Origin: a candidate division TM6 bacterium GW2011_GWF2_28_16
Lineage (GTDB): Bacteria; Babelota; Babeliae; Babelales; UASB340
Direction: 5' to 3'
NCBI GenBank assembly: GCA_000989185.1
Contig: LBNX01000002.1
Location: forward strand, 186,001 to 250,000
DNA: 64,000 bases
Shown here: positions 18,522 to 27,779 of the stretch, one piece after another
Layout: the number at the start of each line of letters is the position of its first letter
Numbering within the stretch: position 1 is the first letter of the stretch
Translations under genes and position numbers: made by a program
The notes under the pieces: model-generated
The model's input: the letters and a program-made list of their open reading frames with translations, nothing else
The model's database searches: none
Told to the model about the DNA's origin: nothing

Positions 18522-20924
18522 ATGAAACTTTCTATAGCCTGGATTTTTGATCATATAAATGCAGATTGGCGTAAGCAAGATATAGATTATTTAATTTCAA
18601 AGTTTAATGCCGTTTCTGGCGAAATAGAAGATTTTTATAAAGTAAAATTTGATCTAGATAAATTTGCTATAGGTAAAGTTATAGAAATCAAAGCCGGCAA
18701 AATTAAATTCTTTGTTCCTGAATGGGGCACAGAATATAATTTACCAGAAAGAGTAGATGCAGATATTAATGCATATTTTATGGTTACAAAAAACTCTTCT
18801 CAAGTTCGCTTTACAACTTTAAATGATTTTGATTTATCAAAAGATGGTTTAATTCCAGAATTATATGTACATGAAAAAGATGTTGCAGGTGATTGGAAAA
18901 AAAATTTTGAAACAGAAGATTATATAATAGAAGTTGATAATAAATCTATTACAAACAGACCAGACATGTGGGGGCACAGAGGCTTTGCCCGAGAAATTGC
19001 CGCTTTTATGGATCTTGAATTGTTGCCTGAAAGTAAGTTTTTAGATACTAAAGAAATATTTGATTATGATAAATTAGCAAAAACTACAGATACTAATAAA
19101 ATAGCAATAGAAGTAGAAGATACAAAAGCATGTTTACGTTTTTCTGGCATATACTTTGATTCTATTAAAAATAGGGGCACAGATATATTTATTTTAAGTC
19201 GATTTTTAAAGGTAGATATGCGTCCAATAAATATGCTTGTAGATTTAACAAACTATTTAATGTTGGATTGGTCACAACCTGTACATGCCTATGATGCAAA
19301 AAGTATAGAAAATAATAAAATAATTGCCAGAATGGCCAAAAAAAATGAAAAAATAAAATTGCTAGATGGCAATGATCTTGAACTTTCTAATCAAGATCTT
19401 GTTATTGCTGATAATAAAAAGATCTTGGGGCTTGCGGGTATTATGGGAGGAGCTTATTCTGGTATCTCTAAAAATACAAAAGAGATATTTCTTGAATCTG
19501 CAAATTTTGAACCCGAAGTTATGCGTAAAACGGCTTTAAAATATAATGTCAGAACAGATGCTTGTGCTCGTTTTGAAAAAACTTTAGATAAAAATCAAAC
19601 AAGTCAGGCGATTTTACGTTTTTTAAATTTATTAAAACTTTATAAAGTAGAATTTAATGCCGCTCAAGAGATTATTTCTGTTGGAGCGCAAGCTAAAAAT
19701 TTAAATATTAAAATTTCGCATGATTTTTTAGAAAAACGTTTGGGAATAGAATTACAAGATTATGAAGTTACTTTACCATTAACACGATTAGGTTTTAACG
19801 TACAAATTGAAAAACAAGAAAATAGTAATGTGCTTTTGGATGATGCTGCGATAAGCAAAAAAAATAATAAAATTTATTCTATTACTGTACCAACGTTTAG
19901 AAGTTCAAAAGATATTTCTATTAAAGAAGATATTTTAGAAGAAGTTATTCGCTTTTATGGTTTTGATAAAATAGCGCTAGAAATGCCTAAAATAGAAAAA
20001 AGACCATATAAATTGAATAATATTTTTAGATTAAGAAAATTTAAAAATTATTTAGTTGAAGCAGCCAAAATGACAGAACAACAAAATTATGTATTTTTTT
20101 ATGAGCCATTTTTACAATCTATTAATTGTAAAATAGAAAATGTTGCTGCAAAACTTTTAAATCCAGTTTCGGATGATCAGTATAGACTTGTAAATTCTCT
20201 TTTACCAAATTTATTTAAAAATATAAAAGATAATTTTGCACATCAAGATAGTTTGCGCTTTTTTGAATTTGGAAGAATTTGGAAAGTAGGTGTGCGTGAT
20301 GAAATTGTAGAAAAACGATATTTATCTGGAATATTTTTTGAAAAGAAAATACCTGTAGATTTTTATTTTTGCAAATCTTATATAACAGGACTTTTGGAAT
20401 TAATTAATTTAAATTTTAAAGAATTAAAATTGGAAAGTGTAAAAGAGCCAGAGTCTATTTGGGCTATGCCATATATGACGGCTAATATATATTTTGAAAC
20501 TAAAAAAATTGGCAAAATTGGCAAAGTAGATCCTGTATTTTTGGCAAAACTAGATGTATTACCCGAAAGTGATGCATTCTTTTTTGAATTAGATGCTGAT
20601 TTTTTATTTAATCATGAAAGTAAAATTAAAAAATTCACAGAAATATCTAAATACCAAGATAGCTTTGTCGATTTAAGTTTAGTTGTACCTATAAATATTA
20701 AAACTATAGATATAGAAGATATACTGAAAAAAGTAAGCAACTTAGTTTATGATGTTAATTTGATAGATTCTTTTGAGCGTCAAGATTGGGCAGATAAAAA
20801 GGCATTAACATTTAGATTGTCATTAAAAGATTTGGAACATACTATAGAAAAAACACAAATAGATAAAGTTTGGCAAGATGCAATAAAGATATTAGAAAAG
20901 CATGATATAAAATTAAGAGCGTAA
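18522..20924 (+). CDS. pheT: Phenylalanyl-tRNA synthetase beta subunit
   Basis: PheT is the large subunit of the alpha2-beta2 enzyme that charges tRNA-Phe. The 800-residue length is normal. Recognisable are the N-terminal tRNA-binding-like region (somewhat divergent), the B3/B4 editing domain with NRPDMWGHRGFAREIAA and QPVHAYDA, the GGAYSGIS segment, the B5 domain, and the C-terminal FDX-ACB domain (FRLSLKDLEHTIEKTQID). pheS is not adjacent, which is unusual. It leads a tight cluster with lspA, the pgpA-like gene and comF. Confidence 0.95.
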   Translation: MKLSIAWIFDHINADWRKQDIDYLISKFNAVSGEIEDFYKVKFDLDKFAIGKVIEIKAGKIKFFVPEWGTEYNLPERVDADINAYFMVTKNSSQVRFTTLNDFDLSKDGLIPELYVHEKDVAGDWKKNFETEDYIIEVDNKSITNRPDMWGHRGFAREIAAFMDLELLPESKFLDTKEIFDYDKLAKTTDTNKIAIEVEDTKACLRFSGIYFDSIKNRGTDIFILSRFLKVDMRPINMLVDLTNYLMLDWSQPVHAYDAKSIENNKIIARMAKKNEKIKLLDGNDLELSNQDLVIADNKKILGLAGIMGGAYSGISKNTKEIFLESANFEPEVMRKTALKYNVRTDACARFEKTLDKNQTSQAILRFLNLLKLYKVEFNAAQEIISVGAQAKNLNIKISHDFLEKRLGIELQDYEVTLPLTRLGFNVQIEKQENSNVLLDDAAISKKNNKIYSITVPTFRSSKDISIKEDILEEVIRFYGFDKIALEMPKIEKRPYKLNNIFRLRKFKNYLVEAAKMTEQQNYVFFYEPFLQSINCKIENVAAKLLNPVSDDQYRLVNSLLPNLFKNIKDNFAHQDSLRFFEFGRIWKVGVRDEIVEKRYLSGIFFEKKIPVDFYFCKSYITGLLELINLNFKELKLESVKEPESIWAMPYMTANIYFETKKIGKIGKVDPVFLAKLDVLPESDAFFFELDADFLFNHESKIKKFTEISKYQDSFVDLSLVVPINIKTIDIEDILKKVSNLVYDVNLIDSFERQDWADKKALTFRLSLKDLEHTIEKTQIDKVWQDAIKILEKHDIKLRA

Positions 20925-20927
20925 TTT

Positions 20928-21419
20928 ATGAAATATTCTTTTAGAGAGAGATTTTTATATTTTAGTTTACCATTATATTTTTTGGGTTTAGATCAAGTGA
21001 CTAAATATTTTGCTTTAAAGTATTTATATTTGCCTGGTCGAGTTATTAATATCTTTAATGGATTTAGCCTATCTGCGACAATAAACAGAGGGGTTAGTTT
21101 TGGTTTATTAAATTTTAACCAAGATATTTTGTTTTATTTGTTAACAGTAGTTATATTTTTGGTAATTTTATTATTTGCAATATTTACTTATATTGAAGCC
21201 AAAAAAAATATTTTTATATTTTTTAACATGTTAATTATATCTGGAGCTTGTTCAAATTTGCTAGATAGAATTGCTTATAAAGGTGTAATAGATTTTTTAG
21301 ATTTTTATTATTTAAATTGGCATTTTCCGACATTTAATATAGCAGACATATGTATAGTTATTGGTGTTTTTGGGTTATTAGGAAGAATTTTTTATTATGA
21401 TTATATTAAAAAATATTAA
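20928..21419 (+). CDS. lspA: Lipoprotein signal peptidase (signal peptidase II)
   Basis: LspA removes signal peptides from diacylglyceryl-modified prolipoproteins in the inner membrane. The 163-residue protein has four hydrophobic helices, the LDQVTKYFA motif in the first helix, NRGVSFGLL, and the two catalytic aspartates in [14 protein letters not shown] (Asp113) and FNIADICI (Asp140). It starts 3 nt after pheT and overlaps the next gene by 23 nt. Confidence 0.95.
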   Translation: MKYSFRERFLYFSLPLYFLGLDQVTKYFALKYLYLPGRVINIFNGFSLSATINRGVSFGLLNFNQDILFYLLTVVIFLVILLFAIFTYIEAKKNIFIFFNMLIISGACSNLLDRIAYKGVIDFLDFYYLNWHFPTFNIADICIVIGVFGLLGRIFYYDYIKKY

Positions 21420-21888
21420 AGAATTTTGTTTTAATGTCGCTACACTTTTTGGAATGGGTGAAGTTTGGGGAAAATCAGTTCTTGCGACTATAGTTTCGTT
21501 TCCAATAATTATTTTGGGGCGATTTTTTTATGATGTTTTGCCTATCAATATTTTTCTTTGGATTATTTGTATTTTATTTTTATTAAGTCTAATAATTTTA
21601 TATTTAGCTATAAATTTTATTACAGAAAAAGACAAATCATGTATTGTTCTTAATAAAACAATAGGAATGATATTTGTTTTTATTGGTGTAACATTACGTA
21701 CAAAACTTGTAATTACAGGTTTTGTTATGTTTCATATAGTTGCTCTTATTGCTCCATATATTTTTTATAGAGTTTTTAATCGCAAAATAGAAACATTGCC
21801 TGCACATGTTGGTATAATTTTTGGAAATATTATTTACGGAATAATTTGTAATATTTTTTTAAAATTGCTTGCATGGATAGCTTTGTGA
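21397..21888 (+). CDS. PgpA-fold membrane protein lacking catalytic acids
   Basis: A 163-residue membrane protein that aligns by eye along its length with phosphatidylglycerophosphatase A: an ATLFGMG start, a central IVLNKTIGM segment, [13 protein letters not shown], and [17 protein letters not shown]. The metal-binding acids expected in the PgpA motifs are replaced: the Asp-Glu pair by Asn86-Lys87, the Asp of FRILDMWKP by Ala116, and the Asp-Asp pair near the end by Gly143-Asn144. It is therefore probably a non-catalytic relative. The reading frame is intact, with overlaps to lspA (23 nt) and comF (16 nt). Function unknown. Confidence 0.6.
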   Translation: MIILKNIKEFCFNVATLFGMGEVWGKSVLATIVSFPIIILGRFFYDVLPINIFLWIICILFLLSLIILYLAINFITEKDKSCIVLNKTIGMIFVFIGVTLRTKLVITGFVMFHIVALIAPYIFYRVFNRKIETLPAHVGIIFGNIIYGIICNIFLKLLAWIAL

Positions 21889-22553
21889 TATTAAAATATC
21901 CCAAAAAATTTTATAATTTTGTAATAAATTTAATATATCCAAGATATTGTAAATCTTGTTCTATTTTATTAAAACAAGATAATATTTTTTGTAATACTTG
22001 TTTTCTAAAAATACAGCCGGTTGCACCAATAGATTTACAATTAAATAAATCTAAAAAAACTATTGTTTTTGCTGCGTGTAATTATAAAGATCCTGTAAAA
22101 AAACTTATAACAGAAAAGTTATATGCCAAAAATACTCTTGCTTGTAAGCAATTGGCAAATATTATTTATCAAAATACTATAATAAAAAATTTAGAAATAG
22201 ATTATTTAATCCCTGTACCGTTGCATTGGACTCGATTTGCAAAAAGAGGCTATAATCAAAGCTATGAAATAGCAAAGCATTTATCAGTATTATTGAATGT
22301 GCCTGTGCTTGATATTTTAAAAAGAAATAAAAAAACGGCATACCAATCAAGTTTAAAGCTTGAAGATAGAGTTTTAAATGTTAAAGATATTTTTTCTATA
22401 AAAAATAAAAATATAAATTTAAAAAATAAAAATATTTATATAGTTGATGATCTTTTTACAACTGGTGCCACAATAAAAAATTGTGCAAAAGTTTTATATC
22501 AATTAAAACCAGAATCAGTTAATGCTATTGTTGCCTGTCGTGTTATTCAGTAA
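21873..22553 (+). CDS. comF: ComF-family phosphoribosyltransferase-like protein
   Basis: A 226-residue protein with an N-terminal zinc-finger-like pair of CxxC motifs (CKSC and CNTC near residues 26-46), the IPVPLHWTRFAKRGYNQSYEIA stretch typical of ComF/GntX, and the PRPP-binding motif IYIVDDLFTTGATIK. ComF proteins take part in DNA uptake or reuse of incoming DNA in competent bacteria; the biochemical role is not well defined. It overlaps the pgpA-like gene by 16 nt and converges with the lptC-like gene with a 39-nt overlap of 3' ends. Confidence 0.9.
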   Translation: MDSFVILKYPKKFYNFVINLIYPRYCKSCSILLKQDNIFCNTCFLKIQPVAPIDLQLNKSKKTIVFAACNYKDPVKKLITEKLYAKNTLACKQLANIIYQNTIIKNLEIDYLIPVPLHWTRFAKRGYNQSYEIAKHLSVLLNVPVLDILKRNKKTAYQSSLKLEDRVLNVKDIFSIKNKNINLKNKNIYIVDDLFTTGATIKNCAKVLYQLKPESVNAIVACRVIQ

Positions 22554-22931
22554 TACGCTAGTTATACCACCAGAAAGTTCAAGATAATTATTTTTAATAT
22601 TAAAAATGACTTTTTTAGTGTTTAAAATAGCTATTTTTTTATTTTTATTTATAAATTCTATTTCAACATTATTGCATTCGGCTAAATCTTTATCTTTATA
22701 AATTTGGCCTGTTTGAGCTGTTATTTTAAGTTGCGTGTTTTTTTTAGAAAATAGTTTTTGCAAACTAAAATTTTCTATTTTTATATCAGCTAAACTTGCT
22801 GCTTTTTGTATTATTTGAATATCTGGATAATTTTTATTCTTTTTATTAAATTTATAAGTTAAATAAAAATATAAAAATAAACCTGCGGTTACACTTAAAA
22901 TTATTATAAATATTAATTTATTTTTTTTCAT
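22515..22931 (-). CDS. LptC-like LPS export protein
   Basis: A 138-residue protein with one N-terminal membrane anchor (about residues 6-25) and a periplasmic beta-rich domain. The pattern LKITAQTGQIYKDKDLAE, then NVEIEFINKNKKIAILNTKK, then a closing LELSGG matches the layout of LptC, which bridges the inner-membrane LptBFG transporter and LptA. Sequence identity in this family is low, so this is a structural guess supported by lpxD in the same window. It is divergent from clpB and overlaps the comF 3' end by 39 nt. Confidence 0.5.
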   Translation of the reverse strand: MKKNKLIFIIILSVTAGLFLYFYLTYKFNKKNKNYPDIQIIQKAASLADIKIENFSLQKLFSKKNTQLKITAQTGQIYKDKDLAECNNVEIEFINKNKKIAILNTKKVIFNIKNNYLELSGGITSVLLNNTTGNNSIN

Positions 22932-22991
22932 AGTTTTTTAATTTAACATAATTTAAATTGAATTTATAAAAAATTAATATATGGAGATATT

Positions 22992-25115
22992 ATGGAAAGT
23001 CAAAATACAGAAAATAAGCAAAATGCTTTAGAACTTTATTGTTCTGATTTAACTAAATTAGCCAAAGATGGAAAATTAGATCCAGTTATTGGCCGTAATG
23101 ATGAAATTAGGCGAGTTATACAAATTTTATCTCGAAGAACAAAAAATAATCCAGTTTTAGTTGGTGATCCGGGTGTGGGTAAAACAGCAATAGTCGAAGG
23201 CATTGCACAACGAATAATAAATAATGATGTTCCAGAAAGTTTGCGAAATAATAAAATATTATCACTAGATATGGGTGCTTTAATTGCTGGAACAAAATAT
23301 AGAGGTGAGTTTGAAGAACGTATAAAAGCTATTTTAACAGATATAGAAAAAGCACAAGATAATATAATTTTATTTATAGATGAACTACACATGCTTGTAG
23401 GAGCTGGAGCAACAGGTGGTGGCATGGATGCTTCGAATTTACTAAAACCAGCTCTTGCTAGGGGGTTATTACATTGTGTTGGAGCTACTACTAATCAAGA
23501 GTATAAAAAATATATCGAACAAGATGCAGCGCTTGAACGTAGGTTCCAGCCTGTTCTTGTAGAAGAGCCATCTGTAGAAGATACTATATCTATTTTAAGG
23601 GGAATAAAAGATAAATACGAATTGCACCATGGTATTAGAATAAAAGATTCAGCTTTAGTTAAAGCGGCGCAACTTGCGGCTTCTATGATTCCAGACAGAT
23701 TTCTGCCAGATAAAGCTATAGATTTAGTTGACGAAGCTGCATCGCTTGTAAAAATGTCTATAGATTCCAGGCCAGAAGAAATAGATAAATTAGAAAGAGA
23801 AATAAGAACATTAGAAATAGAAAAAGTTGCGTTAGAAAAAGAAAAGGACGAAAAATCTAAAGAGCGTCTAGCTGAAACTAAAAAAGAATTAGTGAATTTA
23901 AAAGAAAAAAATAAAGAGTTATTAAATATCTGGAAATCAGAAAAAGAGCCTTTAGAACGTATTCAAAAAATTAAAGAAAATATAGATAAAACAAAAATAG
24001 AGTATGCAACAGCAGAAAGAGAAGGTGATTTTGACAAAGCATCCAGATTAAAATATGGCAAACTTGTAGAGCTGGAAAAAGAATTAGAACGAGAACAAAG
24101 TAAATTAAAAAATTTAAAGTCACATTTAATTAAAGAAGAAGTAGATGAAGATGATATTGCTACAGTATTATCTCGTTGGGTAAAAATACCTGTAGAAAGA
24201 TTAAAAAAAGATGAAAGCCAAAAACTTATAGATATGGAGCAAGAATTACGTAAACGTGTTGTTGGCCAAGATGATGCTATAGAAAAAGTAGCAAACAGAA
24301 TTAGAGTGCATAGAGCTGGAATTGCAGAACAAAATAGACCAATAGGCTCATTTTTATTTTTAGGACCTACAGGTGTTGGAAAAACTGAAATTGCTAAAGC
24401 GCTAGCTAGTTTTTTATTTAATGACGAAAATAAATTAATTAGAATAGATATGTCTGAATATATGGAAAAACATTCGGTTGCTCGTTTAATTGGAGCCCCT
24501 CCAGGCTATGTAGGTTTTGAACAAGGTGGACAACTTACAGAAAGTGTTCGCAAACATCCATATTCTGTTTTGTTAATAGACGAAATAGAAAAAGCTCATC
24601 CTGATGTTTTTAATTTATTTTTACAAATATTAGATGATGGTAGATTAACAGATTCTCAGGGAAGAACAGTATCTTTTAAAAATTGCATTATAATTATGAC
24701 ATCTAATATTGGTTCAGATATTATTTTAAAAGCAGGTAATATTACAGAAAAAGTAAAACAAGAAATAGACAATTTATTATTTAAATATTTTAGGCCAGAG
24801 TTTATAAACAGAATAGATGATATTGTTTATTTTAATTCACTCACAAAAAATAATATAAAAGATATAGTTTTAGTGCAAATTAATAGGTTAAAAGATAGAT
24901 TAAAAGAAAAAGGTGTAACTTTAAATATAAGTGAAAATGTTATAGAAAAATTAGTTGAGCTAGGTTTTACTCAAGAGTTTGGTGCTAGACCCTTAAAACG
25001 TGCTATAGAAAGTTATATTGTTAACCCTTTAGCTGTAAAAATGCTTGAGCATGAAAATAAAAAAGAATTTGATGTTGATCTTAAAGGTGGGAAAATAGAT
25101 TTATTTTTTAGATAA
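22992..25115 (+). CDS. clpB: ClpB-type AAA+ disaggregase without N-terminal domain
   Basis: A 707-residue two-ring AAA+ ATPase. First P-loop GDPGVGKT at residues 58-65 with sensor region [21 protein letters not shown]; a coiled-coil middle domain (about residues 260-390) containing [20 protein letters not shown], a ClpB hallmark; second P-loop GPTGVGKT near residue 457, with [15 protein letters not shown] and [10 protein letters not shown]. ClpB works with DnaK to rescue aggregated proteins. The usual 140-residue Clp_N domain is missing: the protein starts about 30 residues before the first AAA domain. The intergenic region upstream is only 60 nt, so no N-domain is hidden there. There is no tripeptide (I/L)GF ClpP loop evident. 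Confidence 0.88.
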   Translation: MESQNTENKQNALELYCSDLTKLAKDGKLDPVIGRNDEIRRVIQILSRRTKNNPVLVGDPGVGKTAIVEGIAQRIINNDVPESLRNNKILSLDMGALIAGTKYRGEFEERIKAILTDIEKAQDNIILFIDELHMLVGAGATGGGMDASNLLKPALARGLLHCVGATTNQEYKKYIEQDAALERRFQPVLVEEPSVEDTISILRGIKDKYELHHGIRIKDSALVKAAQLAASMIPDRFLPDKAIDLVDEAASLVKMSIDSRPEEIDKLEREIRTLEIEKVALEKEKDEKSKERLAETKKELVNLKEKNKELLNIWKSEKEPLERIQKIKENIDKTKIEYATAEREGDFDKASRLKYGKLVELEKELEREQSKLKNLKSHLIKEEVDEDDIATVLSRWVKIPVERLKKDESQKLIDMEQELRKRVVGQDDAIEKVANRIRVHRAGIAEQNRPIGSFLFLGPTGVGKTEIAKALASFLFNDENKLIRIDMSEYMEKHSVARLIGAPPGYVGFEQGGQLTESVRKHPYSVLLIDEIEKAHPDVFNLFLQILDDGRLTDSQGRTVSFKNCIIIMTSNIGSDIILKAGNITEKVKQEIDNLLFKYFRPEFINRIDDIVYFNSLTKNNIKDIVLVQINRLKDRLKEKGVTLNISENVIEKLVELGFTQEFGARPLKRAIESYIVNPLAVKMLEHENKKEFDVDLKGGKIDLFFR

Positions 25116-25814
25116 TTTATCAATAATTTCATGAGCTTGAGTATAATCATCTATAGCAAAGTCTGCTTGATGTAATATTTCTTGATTATGTTCATTTTTG
25201 ATAGCAACAAGTGTCATGCCAGCTTTTTTAGCTGCACCAAAACCGGATATAGAATCTTCGAATACCAAACATTCTTCTGGTTTTACATTTAATTTTTCTG
25301 CTGCGTGTAAAAAGACTGCTGGATCTGGTTTGGCTTTGTTGCCAACGTGTTCCATACAATATAAATTTGGACCAAAGAATTGTGTGAAATTTAATTTTTC
25401 ATTTAAAAGAGTGAGTACAGGAATATTGGCATTTGTACCAATACTTGTAGGTATATTTTGTGCTTTTAATCTAGCATGAAAGTCCTGAAAACCTTTTATA
25501 AAATTTATTTCATATTTTTGCATATACTCCATAGACATATCTATTTTTTGTTTTAATAGAACTTCTACAGGTTCAGGAAAATTAAATTCTTGTTTAAAAA
25601 GAGTTACAGCTTGAAACGATCCACCACCAGAACTATTTTTTAAAGCATCTTTTAATTTTGGACTTATTTGAGCAATACCCTTATTAAATAAAAAATCAGC
25701 CATAACTTTTTGCCAAATATATTCGGTATCAATAATGGTACCATCCATATCAAATATTACGGCTTTTATTTTGTTTTCAGATAATGTTGCGATAATTTTT
25801 TCTTCGTTTTTCAT
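25101..25814 (-). CDS. HAD-superfamily phosphatase/phosphoglucomutase-like
   Basis: A 237-residue HAD hydrolase. Motif I is VIFDMDGTIIDTE with nucleophile Asp22 and Asp24; motif II lies in the SIGTNAN segment; motif III/IV is KPDPAVFLHAAEKLNVKPEECLVFEDSISGFGAAKKAGM. An alpha-helical cap lies between motifs I and II. This pattern is shared by beta-phosphoglucomutase-like phosphatases acting on small phosphosugars; the substrate cannot be told. Good AGGAA ribosome site before the ATG. It converges with clpB with a 15-nt overlap. Confidence 0.88.
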   Translation of the reverse strand: MKNEEKIIATLSENKIKAVIFDMDGTIIDTEYIWQKVMADFLFNKGIAQISPKLKDALKNSSGGGSFQAVTLFKQEFNFPEPVEVLLKQKIDMSMEYMQKYEINFIKGFQDFHARLKAQNIPTSIGTNANIPVLTLLNEKLNFTQFFGPNLYCMEHVGNKAKPDPAVFLHAAEKLNVKPEECLVFEDSISGFGAAKKAGMTLVAIKNEHNQEILHQADFAIDDYTQAHEIIDKLSKK

Positions 25815-25861
25815 AAATATTTCCTCCCCAACGTGTAAATAATATGCTTATTTTTTAATTT

Positions 25862-25945
25862 TTGCTATATAAATTGTAAAATCCCTAAATTTTACCTAAA
25901 AAATCGCATTTTAGGCTATTAATTAAGTCTAAATTTATATAGCAA
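25862..25945. other. 84-bp multi-stem inverted-repeat element
   Basis: A perfect 14-bp outer stem (TTGCTATATAAATT at 25862-25875 with its complement at 25932-25945) encloses two hairpins placed end to end: GTAAAAT/ATTTTAC (25876-25882 with 25889-25895) and CTAAAA/TTTTAG (25896-25901 with 25909-25914). The whole could fold as a junction in RNA of either strand or as a cruciform. It lies between the divergent HAD gene and uppS. No known riboswitch consensus was recognised. Confidence 0.6.
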
Positions 25946-26086
25946 TATGTCAAATAGTAATTATTTGTAATCTTGCTTTTTATATAAAAATATCGAAATT
26001 TAATTAAAAATAAGTTTTTTGATAAAAATTTCAATATATGACATATTATTCTTTGTAATAAATTACTTACTTTTTTGGAGAGTTTT

Positions 26087-26776
26087 ATGCTACAGCATTT
26101 AGCAATAATTCCAGATGGGAACAGGCGTTGGGCTAAACAAAATAAATTAAAAACTATTTTGGGCCATAAGTCTGGAATGGAGGCATTTAAAAGAACTATA
26201 AAATTTTGTATGGAAAAGGGTATTAAATACCTTTCTTTTTACACTTTTTCTTTAGAAAATTTTAATAGACCAGAAGAAGAAAAAAATTATTTGTTTTCTA
26301 TGCTTGCTGAACAAGCTAGTTCACAACTAAATGAATTTGTCGAAAAACAAATCAGAGTTCGTTTTATAGGAGATCGTTCTTTTTTTCCTGAACATTTAAA
26401 ACCGGTAATAGAAAAACTTGAAGATGCAACAAAGAGTTTTGATAGATTAAATTTAAATTTATTATTTTGCTATGGTGGCCGGCGAGAAATAGTTTTGGCA
26501 GTAAAAGATATAGCATTAAAATTTAAATCTGGTGATCTGGATATAAATAATATTACAGAAGAAAGCTTTTTTAATTATTTATGGACAACTGGCATTCCAG
26601 ATCCAGAATTAGTTATAAGAACTAGTAATAGAGCAAGACTTAGCAATTTTTTATTATATCAGGCTGCATATTCAGAATTAATGTTTTTAGATATTTTTTG
26701 GCCAGATATAACAGATTTACACTTACAAAAATGCTTAGCTGATTTTGAAAATATAGAAAGAAATTTTGGTAAGTAA
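26087..26776 (+). CDS. uppS: Undecaprenyl diphosphate synthase
   Basis: UppS is the cis-prenyltransferase that makes the C55 lipid carrier for peptidoglycan and other wall polymers. The ATG at 26087 has a GGAG site 6 nt upstream, giving 229 residues. The start AIIPDGNRRWAK (Asp10 in the diphosphate-binding loop), FYTFSLENFNRPEEE, and the C-terminal motif LVIRTSNRARLSNFLLYQAAYSEL are all present (in the last, Asn-Arg-Ala replaces the usual Gly-Gly-Glu). It leads a cluster with gpsA and nagZ/namZ. Confidence 0.93.
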   Translation: MLQHLAIIPDGNRRWAKQNKLKTILGHKSGMEAFKRTIKFCMEKGIKYLSFYTFSLENFNRPEEEKNYLFSMLAEQASSQLNEFVEKQIRVRFIGDRSFFPEHLKPVIEKLEDATKSFDRLNLNLLFCYGGRREIVLAVKDIALKFKSGDLDINNITEESFFNYLWTTGIPDPELVIRTSNRARLSNFLLYQAAYSELMFLDIFWPDITDLHLQKCLADFENIERNFGK

Positions 26777-26798
26777 TTTTTAATAAAAAGGGGAGTTA

Positions 26799-27779
26799 AT
26801 GAAAGGGAATGTATCTATTATAGGTGCAGGAGCATTTGGTACTTCTATTGCAAATTTAATATCTAATAATGGTTATAACGTTAGTCTATTGGTTCATGAA
26901 AGTGAATTAATTAATCAAATTAATGTAGAACATGAAAATAAATTGTATTTTCCTGGTTTTAAATTAAATCAAAATATAATAGCTACTCAAGATTTAAACG
27001 ATAATATAAAAGATGTAAAAGTTATTTTTATAGCTGTACCTGTAATTTATTTAAAAAATATTCTAGAAAACTTAAAAAAAGTTATAAATATTAATAATAA
27101 TTTTTTAATAGTTTCTTTAAGCAAAGGGTTAGATAGTAATAATTTTTTATTGCCTACGCAAATTATAGAGCAAGAGTTAAAAGATAAAATTTTAAAAGAA
27201 AATATTATGGCTCTTGCTGGTCCAAATTTTGCACACGAAATTGCTCAAGAAAAGTTAACTTATACAACTTTGGTTGGTTGTGATCAAAAAAATTTAATTT
27301 ATATAAAAAATATTTTAGAAAATAATTATTTTAAATGTGAATTATCAAGCGATATATTGGGAGTACAAATTGGTGGTGCTTTTAAAAATTTAATATCTTT
27401 ATTAGCAGGGCTTTTGTATGGTTATGGTCTTGGCCAAAATGCAGTGGCCTATTTTGTGGCAAAAGCATTTATAGAGCTATCAAGTTTAAGTAAAAAAATG
27501 GGTGCAAATTCAGAAACTATTTATGACATTTCTGGGTTTGGTGATTTATATTTAAGTTCTACAAGCGTATGTGGCCGTAATTATTCTCTTGGTACCCAAA
27601 TTGGGCAACTTATTAAAAATAAAAATTTTGATAATAATACATTTTTTAAAGACAAAATTTTGCCCGAAGGCATTAATACTTGTATTGCTTTAGAAAATTA
27701 TAGTAATAAAAATAATATAAAATTAAGTTACTTAAACATTGCGCATAATATTATTTTTAAAGGGGAATTGTGTGTTTAA
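26799..27779 (+). CDS. gpsA: Glycerol-3-phosphate dehydrogenase [NAD(P)+]
   Basis: GpsA reduces dihydroxyacetone phosphate to sn-glycerol-3-phosphate for phospholipid synthesis. The 326-residue protein has an N-terminal Rossmann motif IIGAGAFGTSIAN, the SLSKGLD segment, LAGPNFAHEIA, the catalytic-lysine region IGGAFKNLISLLAG, and SGFGDLYLSSTS with GRNYSLG. A strong AAGGGGAG site precedes the ATG. It overlaps the next gene by 8 nt. Confidence 0.95.
   Translation: MKGNVSIIGAGAFGTSIANLISNNGYNVSLLVHESELINQINVEHENKLYFPGFKLNQNIIATQDLNDNIKDVKVIFIAVPVIYLKNILENLKKVININNNFLIVSLSKGLDSNNFLLPTQIIEQELKDKILKENIMALAGPNFAHEIAQEKLTYTTLVGCDQKNLIYIKNILENNYFKCELSSDILGVQIGGAFKNLISLLAGLLYGYGLGQNAVAYFVAKAFIELSSLSKKMGANSETIYDISGFGDLYLSSTSVCGRNYSLGTQIGQLIKNKNFDNNTFFKDKILPEGINTCIALENYSNKNNIKLSYLNIAHNIIFKGELCV

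Noticed and set aside
25944-26047. 9-bp inverted repeat AATATGTCA / TGACATATT around the uppS upstream region
   Set aside because: Short, widely spaced and A+T-rich, so chance is a sufficient explanation.
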